This document shows, piece by piece, positions 25,236 through 34,132 of a stretch of 62,643 nucleotides of DNA. Source of the DNA: Rhodospirillales bacterium (GTDB lineage: Bacteria; Pseudomonadota; Alphaproteobacteria; Rhodospirillales; UBA2165); contig JAJDXO010000037.1 in the NCBI GenBank assembly GCA_022823235.1, forward strand, positions 1 through 62,643. The letters are read 5' to 3'. The notes below the pieces were generated by a model that was given only the letters and a program-made list of their open reading frames with translations, had not been told where the DNA came from and ran no database searches. Each line of letters starts with the position of its first letter. Positions within the stretch are counted from its first letter, which is position 1. Position numbers and translations under genes: made by a program.

Positions 25236-26254
25236 CGTACGTTCTCCAACCCGATATCCTCGAGCTTCCAGCAGCTCGCGGTGTGCGCCGCCTGCCCGGC
25301 ATCGAGACTGGGAACGGTCGGTGGATACTCCTGATGGCAGTGCGAATCCGCCCACTCGCAGCGGGGAGCGAACCGGCACCCTCGAGGGAGGTCCCAAAGC
25401 ATTGGCGGCTGGCCGGGTATCGAATAGAGCCTGTCAACCGTCCGGTCGACGGCCGGCACCGAGCTGAGCAGCGCCCGGGTGTATGGATGCGCCGGCGAGT
25501 TGAAAATCGCCCGCACCGGTCCGTACTCGACCACCCGTCCGCCGTACATCACGGCGACGTGGTCGCACATGTTCGCGACGATGCCGAAATCGTGGGTGAT
25601 GAAGATGATCGAGAGTCCCGATTCCTGCTGGATTTCCTTTAACAGACGCAGGTACTGCGCCTGGATCGTGGCGTCGAGTGCGGTGGTCGGCTCGTCGGCG
25701 ATCAGGATCTGGGGCTCGCACGAGTTCGCGATCGCGGCGACCACGCGCTGCTTCATGCCGCCGCTCAGCTGATGCGGATAATCGCGCACCCGCTGCTCGG
25801 GCGCGGCCACGTGCACCGTCTTTAGCGCCGCGACGGCCCGCTTCAGGAGTTCGAGGCGCGGCAGCTTGCGTTGTTGATTGGCGATCGCTTCCGTGATTTG
25901 CCCGCCAATGCTATAGACGGGGTTGAGCGAGGTTTGGGGATCCTGCAGCACCATCGAGATTGCCCGGCCGCGCACACGCCGCATCCGTTCGGCGTCGTAG
26001 CTCAGCAGATCCTCGCCGTTGAGCAACACCCGCCCGCCGACTATCCGCGCAGCCGGCCGGGGGACCAGGCGCAGTATGCTGAGCGCGGTCATCGACTTCC
26101 CGCTTCCCGATTCCCCGACGATGCCGAGCGTCTCGCCCCGGCGCAACGAGAACGAGACGCCGTCGACCGCCTTCACCAGTCCCATCTTGGTGTCGATATG
26201 GGTCTGCAGGTTTTCGACCTGGAGGATGGTGTCACCGAGGGTCATGGCGCTCAT
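25229..26254 (-). CDS. Dipeptide/oligopeptide ABC transporter ATPase (DppD/OppD type)
   Basis: A 341-residue ATPase. I chose ATG 26254 because it overlaps the permease stop as ATGA and gives the usual family start. Walker A is GESGSGKSM, the signature LSGGMKQRVVAA, Walker B ILIADEPTTALD and the switch His in THDFG. The C-terminal extension has Cys residues in CRFAPRC and near CWKLED. It pairs with the DppF-type subunit to power import through the two permeases encoded upstream. Confidence 0.92.
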   Translation of the reverse strand: MSAMTLGDTILQVENLQTHIDTKMGLVKAVDGVSFSLRRGETLGIVGESGSGKSMTALSILRLVPRPAARIVGGRVLLNGEDLLSYDAERMRRVRGRAISMVLQDPQTSLNPVYSIGGQITEAIANQQRKLPRLELLKRAVAALKTVHVAAPEQRVRDYPHQLSGGMKQRVVAAIANSCEPQILIADEPTTALDATIQAQYLRLLKEIQQESGLSIIFITHDFGIVANMCDHVAVMYGGRVVEYGPVRAIFNSPAHPYTRALLSSVPAVDRTVDRLYSIPGQPPMLWDLPRGCRFAPRCEWADSHCHQEYPPTVPSLDAGQAAHTASCWKLEDIGLENVRC

Positions 26255-27171
26255 ACCTGGGTGAGTTTCGGATCGAGCCGATCGCGCACCCAGTCTCCAA
26301 ACAGGTTCAGCGCGAGTACCGTCAACGTGATCGCCAGGCCGGGGAATAACGAGATCCACCAGGCGCTGACGATGAGCTGGCGGCCGTCGGCAACCATCAG
26401 GCCCCAGGCGGGCGTGGGTTTAGGTATCCCGACCCCGAGGAAACTGAGGGCAGCTTCCAGGATTATCACCGACCCCACCTGGAGTGTGGCCAGCACGATT
26501 ATGGTGTTCGCGACGTTCGGCAGGATGTGGCGAACGATGATCCTGGCGTGCGAGTTGCCGGCCACGCGCGCGCGCGCCACGAAGTCACGCTCACGAATGC
26601 TGAGAACCTCGCCGCGGACTTGCCGGGCGTAGAAAGCCCAGAGCACAAAGACCACAACTATGATCACGGTCTGGAAGCTGGGCCCGACCGAGACCGCCAG
26701 CACTAGCGCCAGCAGGATGGTCGGCAACGCCAGCGAAATGTCAACGAGTCTCATGACGACAGCGTCGAGCCAGCCGCGGAAGTAGCCGGCCAGCAGACCC
26801 AGCAGCGTCCCCAGCACGCCCCCGAAGAAGATACCGATCAGGGAGATCGAAAGCGAGACCTTCGCCCCGTGAATGATCCGGCTGAGGATGTCGCGTCCGA
26901 TCCGGTCCGTGCCGAGCGGATACTCCCAGGTGCCGCCGAAGAACACGGGCGGCTCGCGGCGGTCCGGGATGGAGCCCTGGAGCGGATCGTGAGGAGCCAG
27001 CCAGTCGGCGGTGATCGCCGGAAAGACGAGCAGAGCGACCAGGATGAAGATCGACACGACGGGATAATTCCGCCACCGAGCGCGCCGGCGACCGCTTGAG
27101 GGCTGAGGTTCAGGGGGCCGTTCGGAGCCCGGCTCGATTGGCGCCACCGATTTTTGCTCGTCGCTGCTCAT
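26251..27171 (-). CDS. Dipeptide/oligopeptide ABC permease (DppC type)
   Basis: A 306-residue inner-membrane protein with six predicted helices and a cytoplasmic N-terminal tail. The EAA-loop motif (ARARVAGNSHARIIVRHILPN) contacts the ATPases. HPLGTDRIGRDILSR-like (YPLGTDRIGRDILSRII) is the DppC hallmark near the first periplasmic loop. It overlaps its neighbours on both sides (ATGA at 27168-27171 and 26251-26254). Confidence 0.92.
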   Translation of the reverse strand: MSSDEQKSVAPIEPGSERPPEPQPSSGRRRARWRNYPVVSIFILVALLVFPAITADWLAPHDPLQGSIPDRREPPVFFGGTWEYPLGTDRIGRDILSRIIHGAKVSLSISLIGIFFGGVLGTLLGLLAGYFRGWLDAVVMRLVDISLALPTILLALVLAVSVGPSFQTVIIVVVFVLWAFYARQVRGEVLSIRERDFVARARVAGNSHARIIVRHILPNVANTIIVLATLQVGSVIILEAALSFLGVGIPKPTPAWGLMVADGRQLIVSAWWISLFPGLAITLTVLALNLFGDWVRDRLDPKLTQV

Positions 27172-28088
27172 CTGTAGCGAATCCTTGGATCCACGTAGGC
27201 ATAGAGCGTATCAACGAGCAGGTTGGCCAGGATGAACACCGCTGCAAAGGTCAGTACCACCGCCTGGACGACCGGGAAGTCCCGGGCCCGGATTGCCTCG
27301 ACCGCGAGCTGGCCCGCGCCGGGCCAGACAAAGACCGTCTCGATGACCACGGATCCGGTGAGGATGATCCCGGCGATGACACCGAAGTACGTGAGCGGGG
27401 CGATGGCCGCATTCCTGAGCGCGTGCACCCAAATTATCCGCCACTCCGGTACACCCTTTACGCGAGCGAGCTTGATGTACTCGCTGTCCAGGACCTCCAG
27501 CATCGACGAGCGGGTGATGCGCATCAGTGCGGCGACCTGGAACCAGCCCATGGCGATCGCCGGCAGCACAAAGTGGGAGAAGCCGCCGCGCCCCGACGTG
27601 GGGAACCAGTCCAGCGTCACGCCGAAGACCCAGATGAGAACGATCCCGAGCCAGAAAGGCGGCGCCGCCTGGCCAAGCAGCGCGATGATCTTACCCGCCG
27701 CATCGAAGGCGGTGTCCCGGTAGACAGCTGTCAGCACTCCGATGGGTATCGCGATTATCGTGCTGACGATAATCGCGAACCCACCGAGCAGCAGCGTCGC
27801 AGGCATCCGGTCCATGACGACCCCGAGTGCGCTGGCTCCGGGCGACATGATCGAGTCGCCCATATTGCCGGTCATGACGCGGCCGAGGAACTTGAAGTAC
27901 TGAACATGGATCGGCCGGTCCAGCCCCAATTCGCGCGTTAGCTGCGCCGCTTCCTCAGGTCCGGCGTCCTCCGGCAGCATGGAGTCGACCGGGCTCCCGC
28001 TCAGGTGTGTCATACCGAACGCTATGACGCTGATCGCGAGCATCGCCAGCAGGCTTTGTGCAATCCTGATGGCCAGGAAGCGGCGCAC
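27168..28088 (-). CDS. Dipeptide/oligopeptide ABC permease (DppB type)
   Basis: A 306-residue inner-membrane protein. The N-terminal RIAQSLLAMLAISVIAFGMTHL helix and the large loop with GLDRPIHVQYFKFLGRVMTGNMG are DppB hallmarks, as is the EAA loop ARVKGVPEWRIIWVHALRNA. The C-terminal DTLYAYVDPRIRYR is the standard family ending. It lies 29 bases after the binding-protein gene. Confidence 0.92.
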   Translation of the reverse strand: MRRFLAIRIAQSLLAMLAISVIAFGMTHLSGSPVDSMLPEDAGPEEAAQLTRELGLDRPIHVQYFKFLGRVMTGNMGDSIMSPGASALGVVMDRMPATLLLGGFAIIVSTIIAIPIGVLTAVYRDTAFDAAGKIIALLGQAAPPFWLGIVLIWVFGVTLDWFPTSGRGGFSHFVLPAIAMGWFQVAALMRITRSSMLEVLDSEYIKLARVKGVPEWRIIWVHALRNAAIAPLTYFGVIAGIILTGSVVIETVFVWPGAGQLAVEAIRARDFPVVQAVVLTFAAVFILANLLVDTLYAYVDPRIRYR

Positions 28089-28117
28089 TCATTGTCTCCT
28101 TCTGATGTGGCCTCCTT

Positions 28118-29761
28118 CTACTTGGCGGCCTTGATCAGATGGAAGTGACTGTAGCCCGAGGTGGTCGCGCCGGGAAACTGCCAGCCGGACACGACTTTCG
28201 GATTGTACGGAATCTGGGTGAACACCTCGAACAATGGGATGTCGACGTATTGTTCGTACAAATAATTGAACAACCGCCGTGCAATCTGGTCGCGCTCCTT
28301 CATATCCACGGAGTTGACCATCTCCTTGATCCTCGCGGAAGTCCAGTCATCCTCCCAGCCCTGATAGGGTCCGCCCGGATTACTGTAGAACGCCCGGAAC
28401 GCTATCTCCGTCGGCCGCGGCGGCGCGTTGCGGAGCGGATTCAGTGCGTACAGTTTGCGGGCCCGGCCCAGCGCCCCGACGCCGGCGTGATCCACCTCCT
28501 TAAATTTAACCTTGAATCCGACCTTGGTCAGATATTGGTGGACCATCTCCATTTGCAGGGGGATTTCCGGCTGACCGGGAATCGCTGTCATAATCAGGGT
28601 GATAGTCGGGTCCTTGAATGAATCCGGATAGCCCGCATGCCACATAAGTTGCTTGGCCTTCTCGAGGTCGTACCCGTACTCCGCCTCAAATCGCTCCACC
28701 AGCATCGGGTCGTAACCCTCGTTGCCGCGGACCATCGAGTGTCGGGCCGCCAGGGATGCACCCCCACCGGGGAACAGCACTTCCAGCATCTCTTGGCGAT
28801 TGAGGGATCGATTGATCGCCTCGCGGATACGTACGTCGAACCAGGGCAGGTCCCGCCGGCAATTGGGGTCCTTGGACTCGCAATAAAGACCGTTGAATAC
28901 GATGTCCGTCTGCATGGTGGGCTTCGCAGACTGCGCCGTTTTCATCCCTGCTTTGAGTGCATCGACCACCAGCTCGCGCGGCAGTTCGGTAATGTGCGCT
29001 TCTCCGGCTAGCAGCATCGCCAGCTTTGTCGCGTTCTCCGCCACAAAGCGCATTTCCATTTCCCGAAAGTCCGGGACGATGCCGGAGTAGTGATTGTCTA
29101 CCCGTTCGTAACGGATCGCCGTCGGCTCCAGCGATACGAACCGGAAATGTCCGGTGCCGGCGAAGCGCCGGTCGTAGCCCTTCAGTCCTTCCTTGTCGAA
29201 CTGGGCCTTGCTGTAGATCTTCATCAACGCGCGGGCGGCGTGCATGAACAGCAAACGGACACGAGGCTTGTCGTAGGTGAAGCGTACGGTATAGCGGTCC
29301 AAGGCCTCCGCCTTGCCGCCTCTAAGCTGCGCAACACCCGGCACCGTTGAGTCCGGGCCGGTATGCAGCGCATAGCTGTGCACCACGTCCGCCGCGGTGA
29401 ATTCGCCGAAGCCGTAATGGAACTGGACGCCCTTGCGCAGTTTGAAAGTCCACTCCGTAAAGTCTTTGTTGTGCTCCCAGGAGGTGGCCAGCCCGTTGCC
29501 GGTGTACTCACCGGTGACCGGATCTTGCTCCACGAGCGACTCCAGGGACGGATCGAACAGCCAACTGGGCGGAGTCGACCAGAAGCGCGTGGATTGGCCG
29601 CTCGGCGGCGTCAGCGCCAGCACCAACTTATCGGTCTGCGCCATTGCCGGCGTGGCCCCGGACGGCAGTATCAACCCCAGGGTAAAAACCATGGCGCTGA
29701 TCGCCGAAAGCGCCTGTACGCGGGCGTTTCGAATAGTTTGCGTTAAGTATCGAACTTTCAT
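28118..29761 (-). CDS. Peptide/solute ABC transporter substrate-binding protein (DppA type)
   Basis: A 547-residue SBP family 5 protein. It has a long n-region (about 20 residues) and a signal peptide ending ATPAMA-QT. The fold motifs include EWTFKLRKGVQFHYG, DVVHSYALH and FDVRIREAINRSLNRQEML. Family ligands include peptides, opines and other small amphipathic molecules. It heads the leftward dpp operon (28118 down to 24273), whose promoter should lie in 29762-29950. The operon looks more GC-rich than the adjoining TRAP genes, which may mean a separate origin. Confidence 0.9.
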   Translation of the reverse strand: MKVRYLTQTIRNARVQALSAISAMVFTLGLILPSGATPAMAQTDKLVLALTPPSGQSTRFWSTPPSWLFDPSLESLVEQDPVTGEYTGNGLATSWEHNKDFTEWTFKLRKGVQFHYGFGEFTAADVVHSYALHTGPDSTVPGVAQLRGGKAEALDRYTVRFTYDKPRVRLLFMHAARALMKIYSKAQFDKEGLKGYDRRFAGTGHFRFVSLEPTAIRYERVDNHYSGIVPDFREMEMRFVAENATKLAMLLAGEAHITELPRELVVDALKAGMKTAQSAKPTMQTDIVFNGLYCESKDPNCRRDLPWFDVRIREAINRSLNRQEMLEVLFPGGGASLAARHSMVRGNEGYDPMLVERFEAEYGYDLEKAKQLMWHAGYPDSFKDPTITLIMTAIPGQPEIPLQMEMVHQYLTKVGFKVKFKEVDHAGVGALGRARKLYALNPLRNAPPRPTEIAFRAFYSNPGGPYQGWEDDWTSARIKEMVNSVDMKERDQIARRLFNYLYEQYVDIPLFEVFTQIPYNPKVVSGWQFPGATTSGYSHFHLIKAAK

Positions 29762-29950
29762 CGTCTCTCCTCCTTGCTTGTTGCGCCTGTTTGCATTCGG
29801 AATTTGCTCTCAGGCAGTTGGTTGGGTCGCGATTCCCGCCACCCTAATTTGGTTTGCCAATTTCGAATTCGACCAAAGATCTTCGACGGTGGTCCATGCG
29901 TGCTCGGCATGTCCCAAGGCTCCCATGTCGCCCTCTCGGCCGATTCCGCA

Positions 29951-30367
29951 TCAGTTCGCGTCCAGCATCGTCACCTCGCCAGCCTCGGGATCGACTCTGA
30001 CCCGGTCCGCGGTCGCTATCAGTTGCGTGACATCTCCGGCATCAAATCGATCGCAAAGGGTCATATTGGCCAGGGCCGCACCCTGCGCCAGGATCGAATT
30101 GGCCGAATTGAGCAACAGCGCCTTTGGCGCAATGCCGCGGGACATCATCTCGTAGAGCATCCACGCCGTGGCCACCCCGCCCTTTGCGGTATTGAGGACA
30201 AGGATTTTGTCGACGTAGCTTTGGCCGGCCAAGGCGTGTTCCGGCCGCGAAAACACCCCCCGATTCCGATCCAAATCATACCGCGCCGAAAAATTGTCGT
30301 TGGCGACCATCGCCTCGCCTTCGACGCGGGGACCTATTCCAACATGGCAACGGAGCACTTTGACCAT
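29951..30367 (-). CDS. Aconitase X small (swivel) subunit, DUF126
   Basis: A 138-residue protein from ATG 30367, which overlaps the large-subunit stop (TAATG). The swivelling-domain pattern is present: IGPRVEGEAMVANDNFSARYDLDRNRGVFS, then GKxxVLNTAKGG-like ILVLNTAKGGVATAWMLYEM and the terminal VDPEAGEVTML. With the large subunit it forms the two-gene AcnX, an Fe-S dehydratase. It ends the leftward run that starts with the E1 alpha gene. Confidence 0.87.
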   Translation of the reverse strand: MVKVLRCHVGIGPRVEGEAMVANDNFSARYDLDRNRGVFSRPEHALAGQSYVDKILVLNTAKGGVATAWMLYEMMSRGIAPKALLLNSANSILAQGAALANMTLCDRFDAGDVTQLIATADRVRVDPEAGEVTMLDAN

Positions 30368-31608
30368 TAGACAATTCTTCCCGCTTCGGCGGAGGCGACG
30401 CAGTCTTCCATGGAAGCCAAGGCCGGCTTGTAGCCGTACCCGCCAAGAATGTTCACGATCTTGGCGGAGTTCGACAAAAGCCGGGTCCAACCGTTCGCTT
30501 CGCCGATCTCCCGGGCGTATTGCTGGTAGAAACAGGTCCCTTGCAGCACCCGCCCACCGAAGTCTTCGATCGCATCGACAAAACCCGTCGATTTCGCGTC
30601 GGCATAGACGCCGGCCGGCGTACAGACCAGGAATGCCGTGTCGTCATGCCGCCTGCGTCCGCGGCAAAGCGCCGCGACCTCTCCCATTTCGACCAGCGAA
30701 AGCTGCGGCGCCGCGAAAACCACGACGTCGACCTCTTCGCCGCTCGCGCCGAAGCCGCCGCGAAATTCGTCGAGGTCGTCCTTGGTGATCTTTTCGCCGC
30801 GCAGGCCCTCGCCGTCCACATCCTCAATCGCCGCGCACTCCGGCGTGATCCCGACAATGTGGAAAAGCGGCGTGGAGCCATAGCTTGCCATGGCCGCACC
30901 CATGTGCTTGGCCTGATCCGAGGTCGGCACGGTTTCAATGCCCTCGATCACCGGGACTTCCCAGTACGACCCGGCGCGTCTGCCGACAACCGCCCCCAGC
31001 ACACCCCAGTCGGTTAGACCGCGCGGCTGCTCCTCGACCACATAGCGGCGCGTTGCCCGGCGGTTTTCCTCGAGGTGCAACCCGTATCGCGGCGTGTAGC
31101 CGGTCAAACCCGCCGCCAAAGCCGACGGGCCGCCTTCAAAGTTCGACCGCGCCCCACAGATGCTGTTCGAGTAGATGACCACGCCGGTGTCGCCGTAGGC
31201 GACATGATCGCCGCGAACCGGCGACATGATGGTCTGATAGTTGATGCAGGTATTCGTCATCATGATGCCGAGCGATCGGCACGCGGCAATGAACCTTCGT
31301 TCCAGGTTCGCCATGTCTTCGGTCTGGCCGAGGGGATCGTAGTAGTTCAGGTCGACGCCCCGCGGGTCGGTAATCATGGGTATGGCCACGCGCCGATCCG
31401 CTTCGGGCAGTGCCGCGAAACCCTCGATCAACGCCACCCCGGCTTCGCCCATTGATTCAGGGTCCGCCATCATATGGGCTTGGCTCACTTCGACCATATC
31501 CGAAGCGTCGAACATGCGTCCGACTTGGAGTTGGTGCTCAACGGCCCACATTCGCGCCGCACCCATTTCTCCCGCCAGCATCGCCTCGGCTTTGGGTTCG
31601 AGCTTCAT
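30367..31608 (-). CDS. Aconitase X catalytic (large) subunit
   Basis: A 413-residue protein of the AcnX family. Key parts are MMADPESMGEAGVALIEGFA, the Cys-containing TNTCINYQTIM and YSNSICGARSNFEGGPSALA, SYGSTPLFHIVGITPE and the late GTCFYQQY. These Cys residues are candidates for the Fe-S cluster. Characterised members dehydrate cis-3-hydroxyproline (bacterial two-gene form) or mevalonate 5-phosphate (archaeal form). Here the gene adjoins E1 and lipoyl-domain genes and not proline genes, so another hydroxy acid is possible. It is translated together with the small subunit. Confidence 0.88.
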   Translation of the reverse strand: MKLEPKAEAMLAGEMGAARMWAVEHQLQVGRMFDASDMVEVSQAHMMADPESMGEAGVALIEGFAALPEADRRVAIPMITDPRGVDLNYYDPLGQTEDMANLERRFIAACRSLGIMMTNTCINYQTIMSPVRGDHVAYGDTGVVIYSNSICGARSNFEGGPSALAAGLTGYTPRYGLHLEENRRATRRYVVEEQPRGLTDWGVLGAVVGRRAGSYWEVPVIEGIETVPTSDQAKHMGAAMASYGSTPLFHIVGITPECAAIEDVDGEGLRGEKITKDDLDEFRGGFGASGEEVDVVVFAAPQLSLVEMGEVAALCRGRRRHDDTAFLVCTPAGVYADAKSTGFVDAIEDFGGRVLQGTCFYQQYAREIGEANGWTRLLSNSAKIVNILGGYGYKPALASMEDCVASAEAGRIV

Positions 31609-31628
31609 GAGCCGCCCTTGCTTACGAG

Positions 31629-31868
31629 CTACGCCGATTCGACGACACAGACGTCGTCGCCCACGGCAATCTCGGCCCCTTCGGGGGCGAGAATCTCGAC
31701 TAAGGATCCGTTCCCCGGTGCTTCGACCTCCTGGGTCACTTTTTCGGTTTCAATCTCGTAGAGGACTTCGCCTTCGACGAACGATTCGCCAGGCTGCTTG
31801 GCCCAACGCACGACGGTGGCCTCTTCCATGGTCATTCCCACCCGGGCCAGCTTTAAGGTGGCTTTCAT
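31629..31868 (-). CDS. Free-standing lipoyl (biotinyl/lipoyl attachment) domain
   Basis: A 79-residue protein that is nothing but one lipoyl domain: two half-barrels around the hairpin IETEKVTQEVEAP with the modified lysine at K43 (ETEK). It overlaps the E1 beta gene by four bases (ATGA). In normal 2-oxoacid dehydrogenases this domain is fused to the E2 acyltransferase; here no E2 core or E3 follows. It could work as a mobile swinging arm for E1 in trans, with E2 and E3 supplied from elsewhere, or in another lipoate-dependent reaction. Confidence 0.88.
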   Translation of the reverse strand: MKATLKLARVGMTMEEATVVRWAKQPGESFVEGEVLYEIETEKVTQEVEAPGNGSLVEILAPEGAEIAVGDDVCVVESA

Positions 31869-32851
31869 GCCGGCAGCCTCCCGTTCTCTGAAATTTCAAC
31901 CGCCGCGGCCACGATCTTATCCACGTTCGGGAGCAGATATTGTTCGCTGGCCGGTGCAAGAGGAAGACCGGCATTGCGCGCCGTCACCCGCCTGATCGGC
32001 GCTTTCATATGCCCGAAGGATTTTTCTGCAACCACCGCCGCTATGTGACTTGCGGCGCTGGCCCGTTCGCGGGACTCATCGACGATCACGACCCGCCCGG
32101 TGCGCTCGGCGGCGGCGCAAATCGTTTCTTCGTCCAGCGGCGCCAGCGTGCGGACATCAACGACTTCACACTCCAATCCTTGTTCCGCGAGCTGATCGGC
32201 CGCCTGAATTGTCATGCGCATGGTTGACCCCATGCTGATGAGGGTCAGGTCTCCGCCCTGGCGCACAACGGCGGCCTTGCCTATTGGCGTGAGGTACTCC
32301 TCATCCGGAACGTCGCCCATCTCGCCGCCTCTGCCGCCGGGCTCGAAAAACAGCACCGGGTCATTGCTCCGGATGGCCGATTTCAAAAGACCCTTCGCAT
32401 CGGCCGGATTGGACGGCACCACAAGGTGAACCCCGCCGAGATTCATGAACGCGGAATAGGGCGTGTCCGAATGTTGGGCCGCATTGGCTCGTCCGCCGCC
32501 GTAGCTGGCGATAATCGTGGCCGGAAGTTCGATTTGGCCGCCGGACATGAGCCGCGCCTTGGCCAACTGGTTCGCGACGCCGTCCATCCCGGTGAACAAA
32601 AAGTTGGCGAACATAATGTGCAGCACGGGGCGGTAGCCACAGGCGGCAGCGCCAACCGTCATGCCGGTCAGGGTATTTTCGGATATGGGCGTGTTCCGGA
32701 CGCGGCGCTTTCCGAAGCGCTCGGCCAACCCAGCCGTATCGCCGAATATGCTGGCTTCAACGTCTTCTCCGAAAACGAAAACCTTCTCGTCCCGCTCCAT
32801 TTCCTCGCGGATGGCATCATTGATTGCCTGAATGAATCTCGTACGCGCCAT
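31865..32851 (-). CDS. 2-oxoacid (acetoin/pyruvate-type) dehydrogenase E1 beta
   Basis: A 328-residue transketolase-type protein. It begins RTRFIQAINDAIREEMERDEKVFVFGEDV, then RNTPISENTLTGMTVGAAACGYRPVLHIMFANF, HSDTPYSAF, and a C-terminal transketolase domain (VVDVRTLAPLDEETI, VDESRERASAASHIAA). It pairs with the E1 alpha subunit encoded upstream to decarboxylate a 2-oxo acid or cleave an acetoin-like compound using thiamine diphosphate. Start and E1 alpha stop share a base (TAATG), so translation is coupled. Confidence 0.92.
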   Translation of the reverse strand: MARTRFIQAINDAIREEMERDEKVFVFGEDVEASIFGDTAGLAERFGKRRVRNTPISENTLTGMTVGAAACGYRPVLHIMFANFLFTGMDGVANQLAKARLMSGGQIELPATIIASYGGGRANAAQHSDTPYSAFMNLGGVHLVVPSNPADAKGLLKSAIRSNDPVLFFEPGGRGGEMGDVPDEEYLTPIGKAAVVRQGGDLTLISMGSTMRMTIQAADQLAEQGLECEVVDVRTLAPLDEETICAAAERTGRVVIVDESRERASAASHIAAVVAEKSFGHMKAPIRRVTARNAGLPLAPASEQYLLPNVDKIVAAAVEISENGRLPA

Positions 32852-33846
32852 TAGCTGGATGTCCCCACAAACTGGTATTTTTCCCCGACATCCAAAGGTG
32901 GCGGTGTGCCGGCGTCTCCAAAGGCGACAGCCTCATCGACGAGGGTCTTTGCGTCCTTGTCAATCGCCTGACACGTCGCCTCGTCGGCCAAATTCTCGTC
33001 CTTCAGCCACTCTTGCAGCATTTCGATCGGATCGCGTTCGCGACGCATTTTCTCGACTTCTTCCTCCGTCCGATAAGGCGTCTTGATGACCAGGTGTTCG
33101 CGTTCGAAGTGGTTTCTGATGCGGTAGGTATGGGCCTCGATGAAGACCGGTCCCTTGCCCGACCTGATATGGTCTGCCGCCCCCGCCATCGTCTGCCAAA
33201 CGGCGCGCACGTCGTTTCCGTCGACGACTTCAACGGGGATATCGAAGGCCTTCGCCCGATCGCTAATGACCCCGGCGGTGACGGTTGCCGTCGGCGAAAA
33301 TTGGCCAAACTGGTTATTTTCGCAGACATATAGAAGCGGCAGTTTCCAAAGCGCCGCAAAGTTCATGGATTCCTGCAGGACGCCCTGGTTTGATGCGCCG
33401 TCGCCAAAAAACACCACCGTCATGCTGCCGTCATCGTCCAAATGATTAGCCAGGGCCGCGCCGGTAGCGACCGGGATACCAGCCCCGACAATTCCATTCG
33501 CGCCAATGATCCCCTTCGAATAGTCGGCAACATGCAGGGAGCCGCCCATTCCGCGGCAGCAGCCTTCCTCCTTACCGTAGATTTCGGCAATCAAGTGTTT
33601 GGGTTCGCCGCCCTTCGCCAAGAAGTGCCCGTGCCCCCGATGAGTGCTGGAAACCTTGTCCCGATCGGTGAGGTGGGCGCATATCCCGGCCGACACGGCC
33701 TCCTGACCGATCGACAAGTGGACTCCGCCCGGCAACTTGCCGGCCGCGAAGTCATCCCCGAGTTGTTCCTCGGCGTAGCGGATGACATACATTGTCTTCA
33801 GAAGCTCAAGACATTCAGACACATCCGGCGATAGATTCTTACTCAT
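32851..33846 (-). CDS. 2-oxoacid (acetoin/pyruvate-type) dehydrogenase E1 alpha
   Basis: A 331-residue protein from ATG 33846 (MSKNLSP, with AGGA upstream). The thiamine-diphosphate motif is complete: FFGDGASNQG, then ENN 27 or so residues later. HRGHGHFLAKG and YGKEEGCCRGMGGSLH are typical. The frame stays open upstream to ATG 33981 and there starts MASVFMRLP, the same leader seen before tctC, so a 45-residue N-terminal extension is possible but has no counterpart in the family. The gene is the first of a leftward unit with E1 beta, lipoyl domain and AcnX, headed by operator site E. Confidence 0.92.
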   Translation of the reverse strand: MSKNLSPDVSECLELLKTMYVIRYAEEQLGDDFAAGKLPGGVHLSIGQEAVSAGICAHLTDRDKVSSTHRGHGHFLAKGGEPKHLIAEIYGKEEGCCRGMGGSLHVADYSKGIIGANGIVGAGIPVATGAALANHLDDDGSMTVVFFGDGASNQGVLQESMNFAALWKLPLLYVCENNQFGQFSPTATVTAGVISDRAKAFDIPVEVVDGNDVRAVWQTMAGAADHIRSGKGPVFIEAHTYRIRNHFEREHLVIKTPYRTEEEVEKMRRERDPIEMLQEWLKDENLADEATCQAIDKDAKTLVDEAVAFGDAGTPPPLDVGEKYQFVGTSS

Positions 33847-33955
33847 CCGTTGACCATCCTCTGGTTCATTTTTCGGCACATATATTCGGCCATAGCCCCG
33901 AATTCGACTCGCCTTGCGGGTTGCGGCCGGCAATTCATTCGTCACCACGCCCTGC

Positions 33956-34066
33956 GGCAATCTCATGAACACGGATGCCATCGTTAGTAGTCACGAATTT
34001 GTCGGCTGAAAAACTTTGGTACATGACATTAAAACCATCAAGTACGTACAAAAATGTAAGTAAGGC
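33956..34066 (-). repeat. 111-bp promoter-leader duplication, copy 2 (inverted)
   Basis: This is the inverted partner of 15662-15772, ungapped with four transitions. It carries operator site E and the leader start ATG at 33981, and reads leftward into the E1 alpha operon. The operator-to-ATG distance (81 bases) equals that of copy 1. Confidence 0.93.
34043..34062. promoter_or_regulatory. HxlR-type operator, site E
   Basis: TACGTACAAAAATGTAAGTA matches 19 of 20 positions of the shared palindrome and equals site D in reverse complement. It lies between the divergent E1 alpha and VOC genes, 71 bases from a GntR-type site (34133-34155). Confidence 0.78.
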
Positions 34067-34132
34067 AATCGGGCAACTATGACCGAACCCGCTATGCCCG
34101 AGCCAACGACCTTTTTTCAGGACTCACCTTAC

